From assembly GCA_025765615.1 (NCBI GenBank), contig JAIVFJ010000221.1, positions 1 through 64,000 of the forward strand: a stretch of DNA of 64,000 nucleotides. Reading direction: 5' to 3'. The translations under genes were made by a program, and so were the position numbers. This document shows, piece by piece, positions 44,801 to 55,382 of this stretch. The notes beneath the pieces are model-generated. The model made no database searches. It saw only the letters and a program-made list of their open reading frames with translations, and had not been told where the DNA came from. The stretch is from Zopfochytrium polystomum. Its lineage: Eukaryota; Chytridiomycota; Chytridiomycetes; Chytridiales; Chytridiaceae. The stretch's first letter is position 1. Every line of letters begins with the position of its first letter.

Positions 44801-46418
44801 GTTTGACGGAACAAGCTTTTGAAAAATGAGCTATCCAGACCAAAGCACCGTCAAACTGAAAGAGCCTATAACGTCCGTCCACCGTGGCAAGAAAAATGCA
44901 CTCTGTCGTGTTCGACGCAAATGCAGCCCCGGCGATTACGGGCGTTCCACTCGGAAATCCGAGTCCCAAGGCAAATGGCTTCCCCGCTGCGTCCTGGGTT
45001 ACACACATCAGTACGGGGGCTTGGAACCGGAGGACGGGGTTCGCTTTATTCTTTACCAGGAGCTCCACCACCAGTCCGCGCCGCACTGCCCAAAGCCTGC
45101 CATTCTGAGACCCGCCCCCGACAGCGACCGTCGTGAGACAGTCGGTGCAGTTGAACGGGGCAGACTGCGTAGGAAACGTTACTGATGCGATGCAACCCGC
45201 CAAGAGCGGCGCCCACAAGGCGCCACCGGATCCCTGAAAAGGAAGAGAAGGGGCCAGTTTCAGAATAAATGGAGGTTCTTGGCAGCGAAAAGATCAATCT
45301 CACGTATGTGGATGCGTTGGCTGCGAGGAGTCCGCTTTTTGTGTGTAAAAGAATGCTGCTCCACGTGAGTGCAGCTTGATACAGGAACGGCGCCTTGCTA
45401 CCGGCGCCGCATGGGTCAGCATCTTTTTCAAGGACAGCGACAGAGAGTTCAGGAGTTTTTGCGCAAGGGTCCTAATCGCGCGTAACGTATAGCATTGGAA
45501 AAGTACCAGATGTTCCTGTCTGTATCTGAAGCTCGCTGAAAGTTTGGAATCCATCCTGAGAGAGCAAAAGACGACTTGACGCGGACGTAGAGCTACCGCT
45601 CCCAATAGCCGCTATGGGTGTGATTGACGGGTTGATATTGACAACGAGATTATCTATCGTTGAATCCGGGCTGGTGGTGCTGGTGCTTCCATCTTTGTAA
45701 ATGTTGAAGTCGGTCTGTTTGTGCGCATGCGTGTGTGGAGGCCACGTAAGGAGGAGACGACCACCTGCCAACCGAAAAAAAAAAACGGAAAAAAAAATAA
45801 TTAAAGGATTACCAACCTTTAGGATGCCGGCGAACCACCCAACGGACAACGCAACCTCCTCGTCCCTAAGCACACCCATATCGACCCTCGCCGGCCTCAA
45901 GCCATTGTCGCCGACGGTGATCCTCAGCATGCCGCTGGCGGCGGCAGCGGTGGTCAGCCCAAACTCCCACCACAGCCGCGCCGCCGTGGTCGACGCCGTC
46001 GGCGGGGACGGCGCAAGGTCGGGCTGTGTCGCGAGCGCGGCGATGTTTGCAAGCGCGGACTCGCCCGTGGCGGTGAGGACCGGGTGGCCGCCGACGCGGA
46101 AGAGCTCGGCAGTGCAGTCCTGGCACGGCGATCCGTCGGCCTGTGGAGGGGCGTTTGTATTTTTTGCGGGATTTTGGCGATTGGAGGACGCGAGCGAGCG
46201 TATGTTTGATAAGTGAAACGGGGTACAAAAAAGAAGAGGCTTGTTGGCCCCGCGTCACTGACTGCATAGTAAACGGCGACTTGCAAGCGGTAGGAAGCGT
46301 TGGGAAGCAAGTAGCCGACGGACTGGACGCCTGCTGTTGGGACAACGGTCACGCCCCTGTTGAAAGAACAGGCCAAGATCAGCGAGAACGAAATTGCCAA
46401 CTCGATCGCCTTGACCAT
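41874..46418 (-). CDS. CatSper auxiliary subunit (delta/epsilon type)
   Basis: Fourteen exons on the minus strand: 46418-46263, 46140-45817, 45714-45507, 45422-45304, 45233-44849, 44628-44484, 44430-44316, 44225-44007, 43920-43859, 43766-43562, 43538-43368, 43298-43160, 43081-42835, 42690-41874; 1103 residues, all in phase. Signal peptide MVKAIELAISFSLILACSF, a large Cys-containing ectodomain with propeller-like strands (IFLATVDGRYRLFQFD, ILLATFTNGVTVKFF, TACPYQSVTF), then the C-terminal ectodomain marks YSGCPPYQQVFFDW, IPCLFFDDAFSPKFSILDK, FSLRIVGGG, ALIWTTG, NWVCTDGSPCNGVRPS and SSYCIHQTRFTARVYG. One membrane segment (ITLGTLAAGVGLSAVYLLCL, near residue 900) and a cytosolic tail of about 185 residues follow. 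This order is that of CATSPERD/E proteins, which assemble with the flagellar CatSper calcium channel. Delta versus epsilon cannot be decided by eye. Confidence 0.75.
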
Positions 46419-46683
46419 TTTAGCGGCTCGTATCCTGAGTAACCGTCGACAGCGGCCGTGCGCTGAATATGCAGCGCCGCCCACAGAAGAAACCAAACGG
46501 CGGACATGTCGGACTTTGAAATCTTTCTTATTTTGCACGGATCTGTCGGCTCATGGGCTTATCCAAATGTTAATCCAATATTTATTCATTGAACTTTTGG
46601 TCCCAAGCAGAGAACAAGGCGAAGCCGGAATGCCGACTATGAGGAGGTACCCAATTTTAAGAGTTGGTAAAAATGAGGGGCCT

Positions 46684-47543
46684 CTAGACAGGAGTTGAAG
46701 CGGAAGCTGCCGGTAGAACAGCCGTGCAAAAGGCGCAGCGGGTTGCGAGCTCGTGAATGTCGGAATAGCAGTACGGGCACTTGCGAGTTTGTATTGTGAC
46801 CTGAAACTCAAAGAACGCCTTGAGTCCTTGGGAGTTCGTTTGGTTAAGATCTGCTGCAACGGTCGCAAATTCCTTGTTTACCTCTCAAGAGATGATACAC
46901 TGCGAGGCCAACGACGAGAAAGTTGAAGCAGTTGTGTCCAAAACGCTACTCTTCGAATCAGCCGACTGTTGAATTTAATCGAGAAGAAGGATGCCTTACC
47001 CCTATATTGATCGTGATGGCACCGTCCGCTGCCGCTTCGTCCAAGGTGCGATATTTTGCGCCAAGGGTCCGGCCTCGCTTTAATACGAAAAAGAGGCGAC
47101 TCCGGACAGTGTCACCGGCAACAAATGATAGCGGAGGTACCCTTTCAAGAGCTATCATTTCAGCAACGATTTGCGGTTGAAGTCTACTCACAGTAGATCA
47201 TTAACGAAGCTTCGAACCATCTGCGAATGGGTAGGAGCAACGTGTGAGTGTCGAAACATCAAAAAAAAAAGGTGATTTAGAAGCATAACGCCTCAGCGTA
47301 CCTCTTGAAAAGCGCGACCAAGTATGATACCGACGCCGGTCTCCAAAACACGCGTTTGGATCACAAACGCTTTAAAATGGTGCCAAAAGGAGACTGGCGG
47401 GCTTTGCTTGATGATTTTGACCAAGTTCCGCACAGATCCTTGAAGTCGAGCGCTGGCAGCCGCTGACGACAGCCTTCTCGCAGCGACCACACTACCAGGT
47501 GGAACAAACGATGGCAAGGAGTTCACGCGGGCGTTGCTGGCGT

Positions 47544-47580
<37 letters not shown>

Positions 47581-48555
47581 TGACGTGCTGTTGCTGCTCT
47601 CGATGATCACCGGTGCGCTCGACAGCCTGATCGGGGATCTCTGCGATTTCGTCTCTGACAGAGAGGTAAATCTTCCACTAGAAGAGCCAATTCCATCTTC
47701 TTGGTTGTCTCCTGACCCTGGGGCGTTCGTCGTCGAACCGACCGATGCGAAGTCGTTGGGGTCAAATTGGGCGGCTCCAGTGTTCAGCGACAAACCAGGA
47801 GAGCCCAGACAGGCGAGGCACGCAAGTTCATCCTCTCTTCGACTCAAAAGATGGGAATGGGTGTGGTAACTAGGCGAAGGATGCGAGTGATCATGAGGGT
47901 GGTGCGACAGCTGAGAAATCTGCTGGTGGCCGGCAGAGGGGGGCCGGTTCTGATGGTTGGCTGTGACAGAGTTGGGGCTGCGGTCAGGATTATGGCTAGG
48001 CCTCGCCGGCTGGGGCGGAGAACCCGAGGCAGTTGCAGATAGGGCGCGTGGGCGTGTTTGAGAGAGAGCAGTGGGTGGGACTTGAGCTGCGCTAACGGCG
48101 GGCTTCGGAAGGCGGTGCGGGTTGTCGGACATGCGGCGGTCTCCACCACCTTGATTCTGATCTGATTTGGCTGATGCGGGCGTCGGTGAGGAGCGCCAGT
48201 TCACGGGCGACGGCGAGGCTGATAGCCGAGAGGGCGGCGGCGCAACAGCGTTAAGCGGCTGCAAGCGCGACCCCAGCGCCGAAAACGAGGGTGAGGATGG
48301 AGAAGGCGACGGCAACGGCGACGAAGACAGCGAGGAGGCCGACGCAGCTAGCGAGTGGAGGCGGTGGTGGTGGTGCGACGACGACGAAGGGGCCGTCGGA
48401 GTCAAGAAATTGTTTGCGCCCCACATGTGTTTTTTCCTTCGTTGTTCCTTCAACAAGCGGCTGAGCTGCTGGGCTTGCCACCGCGCCTTCCTTTGCTTGC
48501 GCAGGGGGGGCCGCCACGGGGCGTTGCTATCGCGCGCCGCGCGCGCGGCGGGCAT
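46684..48555 (-). CDS. MscL-type mechanosensitive channel with zinc ribbon
   Basis: MscL opens a large pore when the membrane is stretched. Five exons on the minus strand: 48555-47302, 47220-47192, 47141-47000, 46945-46882, 46826-46684; 543 residues. The first about 390 residues are Ser/Pro/His-rich and disordered. The channel core follows: FKAFVIQTRVLETGVGIILG, RAFQE|MVRSFVNDLL|VPPLSFVAG (TM1 and loop), then FFVLKRGRTLGAKYRTLDEA, DGAITINIG, and TM2 FNFLVVGLAVYHLLR. A short C-terminus carries CPYC-x10-CAFC, a zinc-ribbon-like motif seen in other eukaryotic MscL homologues. The start is uncertain: ATGs at 48555, 48426 and about 48131 are in frame. Only 265 bases separate it from the CatSper-like gene, same strand. 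Confidence 0.82.
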
Positions 48556-49004
48556 TGGGGGGCAAGGTAGGCCGGCCGGGCGCAAGGAGTAGTGGAGCGT
48601 GGCGTGAGCTTGCCTGTCAGCTGAAAGCTACGCGTGTGCGGCAGACGATGTTGTCCGGTAAAGCTACATACATGTTTGCTTTGTTAATAGGTAAAGATCG
48701 ACAGGATCCGAGTAAGAGTGTGGGGGCATCCGAGTGGGAATCGCAAAATGGTGAACAGCACTCCAATTGGCTTTCACCGAGTGACAGCGGGCGCGGCCCA
48801 GCCACCCCCACCATCATGCTGCTTGTTCTCCTCCTATCCCCTCCCTCCCTCCGAATCCCACCACCTGTATTTATTTATTTATTTAGCACGGGGGGCCGAC
48901 TGTCAGCAGCAAAAAGGGAAGACGGCTTTCGGACGTAAGTAGTCTCTCGTGAGCAGCAGCAGCAGCAACCGCTCTCCACCGATTATCACCCACCCGCTTG
49001 CAAT
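48556..49004. other. Divergent promoter region, MscL and O-methyltransferase
   Basis: The two genes are head to head here. A TTTA repeat (TTTATTTATTTATTTA) sits near 48869. No clear TATA box is assigned. Confidence 0.45.
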
Positions 49005-50552
49005 ATGGGAAGTCAGCAGAGCCGCGCCAACAGCAGCAGCAACAGCAACAGCACCAACACCACCAACAACACCAGCAGCAACATCACGCTGGGAACCGCT
49101 CGCCCTGCGCCACCGCCGAAATTGTGAGTACTGCAGTTTAGCCCGCTGCCCCTGGCAAAGTGTAGAGAGAGAGAGAGAGAAAGAGGGAGGGAGACAGAGA
49201 GAGAGAGTGTGTGTGTGTGTGTGTGTGTGAAGAGTGTGTGTGTGTCTGTGTGTCTAGATCTGTCTGGTCCTCCTATGTGCGAACGTCAAACTGGACACAC
49301 ACACACACACACACACGCTTCGCTCACGCAATCTGCAATTGCGCCCACCCACCTCACACACACACCCGTTTTCCTCGGTGCAGTCAGTCTGTCTGTCAGT
49401 CAGTCAGTCAGTCAATCAGTCCCTGCACTCTCCACCTCGTGTTTTCGTTGTCCATGGCCGACGCCGCCGCCGCGGGAGCTCGGTGTGTGTGTGTGTGTCG
49501 TGTGTGTGTGTGTGTGAGCGTGTGTGTGCGCGCGCGAGTTCATGCCACGCTCACCATTCACCCATCCCCATCTTTGTTTTCAAACAGCGAAACGGCGATC
49601 GTCGCGCACGTCATCGCAAACTCGACTAAGGGCGACCCGGACAGCGTCATCGCTGCCTTTGACGACTATGGCCGACGGATCGGCTGGTTCATGGCGGTCG
49701 GAGACGAGAAGGGCGCGATCATCGACTCGCTCATCGGCCGCTTCAAGCCAGCCTCCATCGTCGAGGTACGACGAGACCTAGACTTGTGTGCTTCCCCATT
49801 CATCCATTGGGGGGGTAGAACAATAGTCGTCTGGCGTTCGTGGATGGCTGGCGGGCCTTCCATCATTAGCAAACTAACAAAATATATGAAATCCCGTCCA
49901 GATTGGCGGCTACATTGGCTACAGCGCGGTTCGTTTCATGCGCCTGTTGCCGCCCGGCGGAAAGCTGGTCACGTTCGAGTACAACCCGCAGTTTGCTCGC
50001 TTGGCGAGGCAAGTCGTCGAGCACTCTGGTCTGGCCGATCGCTGGGTTTTGATTGAGGGTGGTTTTTCGAGTGTTTGGTCAAGGATGCGCTCAGATGCAG
50101 GCCTTCATACCGCCGATGTGAGTGCCGTTTTCACCTGCCATGCGCTTGCCACTGCGCGGCGTTGCTTGCCACAAACTAAATCTTGACTTGCTTCTCGCCA
50201 GATGTTTTTCATCGATCACTGGAAAACAATGTATTTGGCCGACTTTCAGCTCATTGAAAATGAAGCACTCACTCACACGGTGGGTCTTTACTTTCACTTC
50301 CTGGTCGACGCGCTTTTGTGAAGTATCGAGGTTCTCACTCGCCAATCGAAACCCAAAAAAAAAAAAAAAAAAAAAAATCAGGGCTCTATTGTTGTTGCCG
50401 ACAACGTTATAACGCCGGGTGCGCCAGACTACCTTAGCTACGTAAACGCTGGCGGGAAGGACGGCAGAACGGTGACTCATCACGAGCTTTTCCATTCGCA
50501 TTTGGAGTATTCGAACGAACCAGACGCCGTGTCCCTTTCCATCATGGCGTAA
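49005..50552 (+). CDS. Catechol O-methyltransferase-like enzyme
   Basis: SAM-dependent, Mg-dependent O-methyltransferase. Five exons: 49005-49123, 49588-49765, 49902-50117, 50202-50279, 50382-50552; 253 residues, close to membrane COMT length. Motifs: WFMAVGDEKGAIIDSLI, SAM-binding IGGYIGYSAVRFMRLLPPGG followed by VTFEYNP, metal/catalytic MFFIDHWKTMYLADF, ADNVITPGAPDYLSYV, and C-terminal HSHLEYSNEPDAVSLSIM. The N-terminus MGSQQSR fits an N-myristoylation signal, and the following Asn/Ser-rich 35 residues replace the membrane anchor of animal COMT. The first intron (464 bases) is packed with GA, GT and CA repeats. The natural substrate is unknown. Confidence 0.9.
49166..49350. repeat. Compound GA/GT/CA microsatellite in intron 1 of the O-methyltransferase gene
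   Basis: GA repeats, then GT repeats, then CA repeats, with further GT and CAGT units up to about 49535. The GT and CA arms could pair in the transcript. Confidence 0.8.
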
Positions 50553-52408
50553 TGGGGGGACGGGTCATTGTTTGACTATTATTCTGGCATTGGACAGATT
50601 GTTTTTTCACAACCATAATCCATCGGACTTGGCGAGAACAGTTTTTGTGCAATGGAGGCTCCGAAGTTGAATGCCACTAATGGAAGAGAGAGAGAGAGGG
50701 AGAAAGAGTGGGAGAGTGAGTAAGCGAGAGACAGAGTGCATCAAGCAGACCAGTATGCTCCACGTGCCTCCCTCTCACAGCTTTAACCCTGGCCTCGCGG
50801 GCAAGAAGGTTGACCACATCGATCGTCGGCGAGGTATCCATGAGGCCCTCAAGGAAGAATTGCGAGTATTGCGCGGCGCAATCCGGCTCTGCCGCTTGTC
50901 CAACGTATCCCTTCCCCCCTTCTTCCTTCCTCTTTTGAGCTGCTTTCTTTTCTTCTTCTTCTCGGCACGCTGTTAGGGACGCGCCAGCGCATTTGCGGCC
51001 GGTGCGTTGTCGGTTGAAAATGCAGACAACGAGCACATCAACCCTTGACAGTGACTTTTTCACATTGCGTTCCCGGTAAGAATATATTATCCAATGCCAA
51101 TTAAAAGATCTGCCCAGCGTCTGTTTTCGATTTTGTGAAGATTCGCTCGGGTACCGTCAATGCGCTTTTGGAAAGCTTTAGTCGCCTTCGGTCGCAGAAT
51201 GGCAATGAGAATGAAGGGATTCAAACCCAGCTGATCTGACAGAATTGGAAAGTAAAGTAGGCACGCGTGTGCACAGTGATGTTATAATATGAGAATGACA
51301 CGGGTGATGCCTCTCAATTCCTGGCAGTACCAGCGACATCGACAAACTCCAAGCTTCAACTACTTCTGCAGGCCCAACCCAATATTCGGTAGGAGACTAT
51401 CAAGGCACAACCAGGCAATTTCCTTTTTCGAATGAAGGGCATTTTGGCCCAATCCGAAATGCGATAGTAACTTTTGACGCTTTCTCCTGACTTATGAAAT
51501 GCAGCGATGACAGGTTCTCCAAAATTCCGAAGCAATGTTTACTTTCGCAGGGGAAATTCCCGCTGTCAAATTGCTCAAAATGGTTGGGAATCCACGTATA
51601 GGGATTTTAGTGTCGTTATGTAGGCACATCCGGTATTTCGGGTGGATTGCAACCGTCTGTTTCCAGAGCTCTAAAACGGAAACTTCAGCAGTTCCCACAC
51701 AGCGTGTGGGCCTCCCAAATTGTGTCAGCAAATGTCCAACTTGTCGTTATTTGGGAATCGACGAAGCCCAGAGATCCGAAAACCTTTTCTCTCGGACTCA
51801 TCAGGAATGTCAAAATGGATCAGCCCCGAAGATCCGGCAGAGGTCGCAACAACCAAGAACGTCGTGTCTCCAGCGGCAAACTCTATTCAACGGACATAAA
51901 CGAACGACAAGAATCTTCAGCATCACCATAGTAGCAGTCACCCATCAAACTGGTAAAAACGCAGTTCGTGAAGCTAATGAATTGTTTGGCTGCGAAAGAA
52001 AATTTTGTGATGAAAAAGGTGTTCATGAAAAGTATGGTTGCGGACAGAAACGGGAAGTCAGTCGTGAGGGAAATAAATAACGAGGAAGCGAAATATCACG
52101 CGAGAGAGAAAAGCGAGGCTTTGTTCCGGATATCGATGCCTAAGCAGAGGACGCCAAAGTCAGGAAATAAACGACCTGGGTTTCGGGCGCTGAGCTCTGT
52201 CCATCCAGGACGGAGTCGCAGCGGTGGCAGCAAGCTGGTGGCAACAGAAGTCGACGACGGCATGAGGCTGGTTTGTCCGCCGCTACATTGTGCGTTTACG
52301 TGCAATCTATTATGGCATGGACCAATGGTGCGCAATTTCTAGAGGGAAGTTTAGGGAGGGAGGCAGTCCCACAAAGACTGGCGAGTCTACGGGCATGCTC
52401 CTTCGCGT
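50553..52408. other. Gene-poor interval, coding status unclear
   Basis: Forward strand near 50757-50910 reads FNPGLAGKKVDHIDRRRGIH and KEELRVLRGAIRLCRLSN before a GTATCC donor-like site, with further coding-like sequence at 50978-51050 and 51125-51238. The reverse strand over the same bases also reads plausibly (EGLMDTSPTIDVVNLLAREA). I could not build a convincing gene on either. From 51.3 to 52.3 kb several frames are open but unrecognised. Confidence 0.35.
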
Positions 52409-54892
52409 TCACACTCTGCTTGCATCCTTTCCGTCGCTGACCATGATCAACTTGGCGAGAACGTCTTGTGCAATGTAGGCCTCCATCTCACCGAACGCCA
52501 ACACCGACCTCTCCACCTCGTCGCCGGCTTTTTCTCCAGACACGGACCGGTCTCCGCTTTTCCAGTCCCCACCCGCACCCGCGCCGGCAGCGCTGCCGCC
52601 ACTGCCGCCGCCGCTGCCACCTCCAACGCCATGGACGGCGGCAGCAGCTTTTTGCTGCTCGCGGAAACGGGCCTGCTCCACCGCCTTCATGACCTGGTTC
52701 AGGCACATGATTTCGGCGCGTTGCTGCAGAAACTGCCTCCGCTCGGCTTCCTTTGCCCGCTTCTCGAGCGCCAGGGAGTCTTGGATCCGCTGCGCAATCT
52801 CGTCGCGGGAGGACCGGAGCGGCACTTTTTGGGGTTGGGGAAAGCGTGGTTGGAGGGAAACACCAACCTCGGGGTCAGAAGAACCGAAACGAAACGGCAC
52901 GAGGCAGGGAAAAAAAAAAGTAGTGGAATAGAATAACTCACGAGTCGCGGTCGATCCGAACCTCCACACCGCCGCGTCCTTGCCGCCTTTGCCGCCGGCG
53001 CCACCGCCAATGCGGCTACTCCCCGTCGCCGCCGACGCCGCAGCGGCACCCCTACTGTACCCAGCCCAATCGCTCCTCACGACGGGGCCTCCACCACCAC
53101 CGCCGTCGCCCCCGCCGCCCGTAAAGGACGCCGGCACCTGGCCCAGCGCCAGCCCCGGTATCGCGTTGACGTCGACGCGGCGACGGTAACCGGGCCCCCC
53201 TCCCGCCGCCCCCGTCGCCCCCGCCGCTGCCACCGCCGCCGCCACTCGGTTCATCTCGGCCCAGGAGGAGGATCGGCGCGGCGCGGCGCGGGCCGCGAAC
53301 GATGGCGTCGCCGCGGCCACCGCCGCTGCAGGGGAAAGGGACGCCGTCCCGCCGGCGGTCATGGCGGCCGCGGAGGCCGCGACATGTGGCTTTAACGGCG
53401 ACGACGACGAGGACGGGCGGTGGTGATGGTGCTGCTGGTGCTGCGGTGGAGGCCGTGGCGGCGGAGGTGGTGAGCGCGCCGCGGCGGCGGGGACGGAGGT
53501 ATCGAGGTGGGATCCGGAGGCGGGCGGCGGGGACATTGGCGCGGTTGTGAGTGAATAGAGAAGGTCCTGTGGGGAGCAGGCGGCGGGCGGAGCGGCCAAA
53601 AGCGCTGCGACGGGTGAGAGGTGCGAGAAGGAGGACGGGTTGGCCATGGTGGTGGTCGTGGTGGTGGAGGAGGTGGTAGAAATCGATGGACCGGCGATAC
53701 TGTGGAGAGCAGCGCCGCTCTTGCTCGCTTGGTGGTCGTGGTTTTGGTGGTGGCGCGGTGCCGGCTTCGATCCGGGGTCCGTCGTCGTCGTGGCTGTTTG
53801 CGCTGACGCCAGTGCTGAAGAGGGTGACGCGCGTAAAGAGGCAGAGGATGGAGACGAGGGGAGCCACGAAGTTGAGGAAGACGCGGAGGGAGAGGTTGAG
53901 GAGGAAGAAGAAGAAGAAGAAGTAGAAGAGTAAGAGGAAGCGGAAGATGTGGACAGGAGGATCGCTGACGAAGAATATCGAGTGCTTAAAGGTGGACGGC
54001 GGCGAGAGTGTTGCTGCTCGGCAGCTAAGCCTGTCGAGTTGACTGTGTTCGCGGCGGGCGTAGGTGCTTCCTTCAGGATTCCGCCGCTCCAAGCGTTTCC
54101 AGACGACGCGCCGTCCCTTGGAGTGCGGATGTAAATGACAGCAGATTTTTTCTTTGGCATGCGTCTCCTCGCAGGCGCGCTTGCATCGCGGGTGTCCTCG
54201 CCATCGTCCGCGCGGCGCGCGCTCGAAGGGGAAGACGACGACGACGACGTCGATGGGTATGCCGACGAGTGAACGTCGGGCTCGTTGGCGGAAAACTTTG
54301 ACCGGCTGTTTGAGTGCTTGTTGTGCGGTACGGTTTCGGTCGTGGGCGAGGGCGGACGTGGCTTGAACACGCCTCCGCCGGCTGATGGAAGACCCGCCGA
54401 GGCCGGCAGGCTAAGGTTGTTGGCGCCTTGAAGGAGAGATCCGGCCGTCAGGCAGTCGTGGGACACGACGTGGGTGCTGTTGCGCACAAGGGCGGCGGAG
54501 GGCGCCTGGCCGCTGCTCGCCGCGGCCGCTGATGGCGGCGTTGAGGCGGGGCGGGGCGAGCTGAGGAACATGAAGAAGCGCCGCGACGAGGCGCGAGCTC
54601 GGGGTGCGTGCTGATGAAGGGTGGTGGAGCCGGTCGAGGCGGCTACTTTTTTTCTTTTTTTTTTTCTTTTATCGTTGCTGTTGTTGTTGTTGTTGTTGTT
54701 GTTGATGAAGTAACTAAGTTGCTGTTGTTGTTGGGTGTTGTTGGTGTTCGGCGCGAAGATGGCGGGCTGCGAATTTATAATAATTGTGAATAATTGCGGG
54801 CGGGTTGGGGCGAACGCGACGCGTGCGCGTGAGGAGGGGAAATTTCCAACAACGGCGCGTGTTTGTTTTTTTTTGTGTTTTTGACGCGCCAT
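52409..54892 (-). CDS. Ser/Ala-rich protein with C-terminal coiled coil, unknown
   Basis: Two exons on the minus strand, 54892-52942 and 52824-52409, give 788 residues. The ATG at 54892 starts MARQKHKKKQTRAVVGNFPS; other in-frame ATGs near 54570 and 54160 (MPKKKSAVIYIRTPRDG) are possible starts. The N-terminal two thirds is Ser/Pro/Ala-rich with Asn and Gln runs. A Gly-rich stretch precedes the intron. After it, LPLRSSRDEIAQRIQDSLAL and EKRAKEAERRQFLQQRAEIM form a probable coiled coil, followed by LAFGEMEAYIAQDVLAKLIM near the end, the only part that looks conserved. No family recognised. Confidence 0.6.
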   Translation of the reverse strand: MARQKHKKKQTRAVVGNFPSSRARVAFAPTRPQLFTIIINSQPAIFAPNTNNTQQQQQLSYFINNNNNNNNSNDKRKKKRKKVAASTGSTTLHQHAPRARASSRRFFMFLSSPRPASTPPSAAAASSGQAPSAALVRNSTHVVSHDCLTAGSLLQGANNLSLPASAGLPSAGGGVFKPRPPSPTTETVPHNKHSNSRSKFSANEPDVHSSAYPSTSSSSSSPSSARRADDGEDTRDASAPARRRMPKKKSAVIYIRTPRDGASSGNAWSGGILKEAPTPAANTVNSTGLAAEQQHSRRRPPLSTRYSSSAILLSTSSASSYSSTSSSSSSSSTSPSASSSTSWLPSSPSSASLRASPSSALASAQTATTTTDPGSKPAPRHHQNHDHQASKSGAALHSIAGPSISTTSSTTTTTTMANPSSFSHLSPVAALLAAPPAACSPQDLLYSLTTAPMSPPPASGSHLDTSVPAAAARSPPPPPRPPPQHQQHHHHRPSSSSSPLKPHVAASAAAMTAGGTASLSPAAAVAAATPSFAARAAPRRSSSWAEMNRVAAAVAAAGATGAAGGGPGYRRRVDVNAIPGLALGQVPASFTGGGGDGGGGGGPVVRSDWAGYSRGAAAASAATGSSRIGGGAGGKGGKDAAVWRFGSTATRELFYSTTFFFPCLVPFRFGSSDPEVGVSLQPRFPQPQKVPLRSSRDEIAQRIQDSLALEKRAKEAERRQFLQQRAEIMCLNQVMKAVEQARFREQQKAAAAVHGVGGGSGGGSGGSAAGAGAGGDWKSGDRSVSGEKAGDEVERSVLAFGEMEAYIAQDVLAKLIMVSDGKDASRV

Positions 54893-54904
54893 GTGACCGT
54901 TGGC

Positions 54905-54953
<49 letters not shown>

Positions 54954-55382
54954 GTCAGACATACAAACAGAAAGAAAGAAAGACAGACAGAAGACGGACG
55001 ACCGGCAGCCAACCAGCTAAGCGAACACAACCCACCAATCCGCTTTCCAGATCGCTTCTGGTAGTGTGTGCAGCCCTTAGGCTCCACTCGAGATCCAGTC
55101 CAACACGCAAACCCCCTCATACCTTTGCACGCACCCACCCGGACTGGTCCCCTTTCCCCCGCACGCGCGCGCAATTCCTCTGCGTGTATCTCTTACCCCC
55201 CCAACCCTCGCTCTCCCTCTCTCTCTCGGGCTCCAAACGGTTTTCTCCCCCTCATCTGCGCCAGCTACCAGAAGAAGAAGAAGAAGAAGAAGAAGAGCGT
55301 CGTGTTGCGGAAGCCCGATTACCTGACGGGCCGATCGAAGGAAGTGCTCGGCGGAACCAACTGCAACTGCCCTTGTTGTGAA
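54893..55382. other. Divergent promoter region, Ser-rich protein and HAP3
   Basis: 490 bases between opposite start codons, with the CAGA repeat, a CTCT run and an AAG repeat (55271-55296). Confidence 0.5.
54905..54956. repeat. (CAGA)n tetranucleotide repeat
   Basis: About 13 uninterrupted CAGA units between the Ser-rich protein gene and the HAP3 gene, just upstream of the former. Confidence 0.9.

Noticed and set aside
44630..44848. An extra exon in the CatSper-like gene (an open stretch with NWFVHMRYLCLPYRN)
   Set aside because: It could not be joined in phase to the following exon, whereas splicing directly from 44849 to 44628 keeps phase and gives a smooth sequence.
43095..45510. In-frame stops (TAG near 45495, TGA near 43324, TAA near 43096) suggesting a CatSper pseudogene or stop-codon reassignment
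   Set aside because: Each stop lies in a segment with good GT-AG ends and correct phase; removing these introns restores conserved motifs such as PCLFFDDAFSPKF. Other genes end normally with all three stops.
51760..51815. Hammerhead-ribozyme-like CTGATGAGTCCGAGAG on the minus strand
   Set aside because: The core CUGAUGA is present but stem II does not close and the required GAAA after it is missing, so no catalytic fold is supported.
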